5,742 bases of DNA from Hydrogenophaga sp. (GTDB lineage: Bacteria > Pseudomonadota > Gammaproteobacteria > Burkholderiales > Burkholderiaceae): NCBI GenBank assembly GCA_025458545.1, contig JALOSH010000152.1, positions 1 through 5,742 of the forward strand. The letters run 5' to 3'. The notes beneath the pieces are model-generated. The model did not search any database, had not been told where the DNA came from, and saw only the letters and a list, made by a program, of their open reading frames with translations. The translations under genes and the position numbers were made by a program. Of this stretch, positions 4,735 to 5,742 are shown piece by piece; the stretch's first letter is position 1; each line of letters begins with the position of its first letter.

Positions 4735-5742
4735 TCAGCGGTGGCTGAAGCTCGCTTTGAAAGGCTTCTTGGGCACCACGACGTCTTTGACATCGCAGAA
4801 GAATTCGAAGCTCCAGTCGCCGCCTTCGCGCCCGATGCCGCTGCGCTTGATGCCGCCAAAAGGCGCGGCGAGGTCGCGGATGCCGAAGCTGTTGACCCAG
4901 ATGAAGCCGGTGCGCACCCGCTCGGCCACCGCGGTGGCGTGGGCGGTCTCGCCGTAGCACACCCCGCCCAGCCCGTAGTCGGTGCCGTTGGCCAGCTCGA
5001 TGGCTTCGTCGTCGCTGGCAAAGGTCTGCAGCGTCAGCACCGGGCCGAACACCTCGTTCTGCACGATCTCGTCGGACTGCTTCAGGTTCGTCAGCATGGT
5101 GGGCTGGATGTACTGGGCGCCGAACGGGTGCGGCGCACCGCCCCAGAGCAGGCGAGCGCCACCGGCCACCGCGCGCTCCACGAAACCCAGCACGCGCTCG
5201 ACCTGTTTCGGGTGGATCACCGGGCCGACTTCGGTGGCCTCATCGCGCGGGTCGCCCACGGTGAGCTTGTCCACATAACTGCGCAGTGCGGCAACGAACG
5301 TATCGGCCACTTTGTCGTGCACGAGGAAACGCGTGCCCGCCAGGCACACCTGCCCGGCGTTGCGGTACATCAGCGCACCGGTGGCGGCCGCGCTGTCGAT
5401 GTCGGCGTCTTCCAGCACGATGAAAGGGCTCTTGCCGCCCAGCTCCAGGCTGCAGGGCACGAGGTTTGCACCGGCGGCCTGCGCGATCCACTTGGCCGTG
5501 GGCACGCTGCCGGTGAACGACACGCGGGCGATGCGCGGATCGCTCACCAGCTTCGCCCCGGTGTTGGCGCCCGTGCCTTGCACCACGTTGAACACGCCCG
5601 GTGGCAGACCGGCGGCGTGCGCGGCATCGGCCAGCAGCGAACAGGTCAGCGGCGCCCACTCCGGCGGCTTCAGGATGCACGTGTTGCCCGCCGCCAGCGC
5701 GGGCCCGAGCTTCCAGGTGGACAGCATCAGGGGCGCGTTCCA
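4735..5742 (-). CDS. NAD-dependent aldehyde dehydrogenase, HpaE-like, C-terminal part (cut by right window edge)
   Basis: The last 335 residues of an ALDH-superfamily enzyme; roughly 150 N-terminal residues lie beyond the window. Counting from the first visible residue (WNAPLM), the cofactor-site KPPE is at 25-28, the Rossmann SFTGS at 75-79, the general-base Glu100 in LELGGKSP, the nucleophile Cys133 in NAGQVC, and the NEVFGPV motif follows in the second half. Glu28 sits where NAD-preferring ALDHs bind the adenosine ribose with a Glu, so NAD is the likely cofactor. The end, RDLAAPFGGIKRSGIGREGG followed by a SFEFF...KDVV stretch, resembles HpaE/HpcC (5-carboxymethyl-2-hydroxymuconate semialdehyde dehydrogenase). 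The Glu-to-Cys distance is one residue shorter than in E. coli HpaE. It is the most upstream gene of the visible operon. The role of oxidising the ring-cleavage semialdehyde is inferred from neighbours; a general aldehyde dehydrogenase is the alternative. Confidence 0.92.
   Translation of the reverse strand, partial: WNAPLMLSTWKLGPALAAGNTCILKPPEWAPLTCSLLADAAHAAGLPPGVFNVVQGTGANTGAKLVSDPRIARVSFTGSVPTAKWIAQAAGANLVPCSLELGGKSPFIVLEDADIDSAAATGALMYRNAGQVCLAGTRFLVHDKVADTFVAALRSYVDKLTVGDPRDEATEVGPVIHPKQVERVLGFVERAVAGGARLLWGGAPHPFGAQYIQPTMLTNLKQSDEIVQNEVFGPVLTLQTFASDDEAIELANGTDYGLGGVCYGETAHATAVAERVRTGFIWVNSFGIRDLAAPFGGIKRSGIGREGGDWSFEFFCDVKDVVVPKKPFKASFSHR

Noticed and set aside
4694..4960. Upstream extension of the esterase frame, which would give a 615-residue protein
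   Set aside because: The extra 89 residues are Arg-rich, overlap the end of the aldehyde dehydrogenase in another frame, and would bury the Tat/lipoprotein signal that starts at 4693 after a good ribosome site.
1..5742. CRISPR array, tRNA/rRNA, insertion sequence or phage elements
   Set aside because: No direct-repeat array, RNA-gene-like segment, transposase or terminal repeats were seen; coding genes fill nearly the whole window.

Overview
The window is GC-rich DNA from what is most likely a betaproteobacterium of the order Burkholderiales (Comamonadaceae or Alcaligenaceae type). The reasons are the GC-rich codon use, an orphan Bug-family solute-binding protein, and an aromatic meta-cleavage gene set. 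This placement is inferred from gene content and was not tested by a database search.

Layout: all six genes lie on the minus strand, so transcription runs from high to low coordinates. In order they are: an aldehyde dehydrogenase cut by the right edge (5742-4735); a Tat-type lipoprotein type-B carboxylesterase (4693-3113); a class III (LigB-fold) extradiol dioxygenase resembling HpcB/HpaD (3075-2137); a fumarylacetoacetate-hydrolase-fold protein resembling the HpaG/HpcE isomerase/decarboxylase (2140-1205); a Bug periplasmic binding protein (1159-176); and the first 55 residues of a second, different aldehyde dehydrogenase cut by the left edge (167-1). Gaps are 41, 37, -4, 45 and 8 bases. There is no promoter-sized space and no convincing terminator, so this looks like the middle of one operon. 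No gene-free stretch exceeds 45 bases.

Working model (inference): the exported esterase releases an aromatic or aryl-acid unit from an ester outside the cytoplasmic membrane. The Bug protein captures a carboxylate. The dioxygenase opens a catecholic ring, the HpaE-like dehydrogenase oxidises the ring-cleavage semialdehyde, and the FAH-fold enzyme isomerises or decarboxylates the product. The second aldehyde dehydrogenase could oxidise the semialdehyde released by a final aldolase, as succinic semialdehyde is released in the homoprotocatechuate pathway. The logic matches the hpa/hpc pathway, but three things are not standard for it: the esterase, the Bug protein and the sequence details of the ring-cleavage and FAH-fold enzymes. 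The true substrate may therefore differ from homoprotocatechuate. Ring hydroxylase, hydratase, aldolase, regulator and membrane transporter genes are not in the window.
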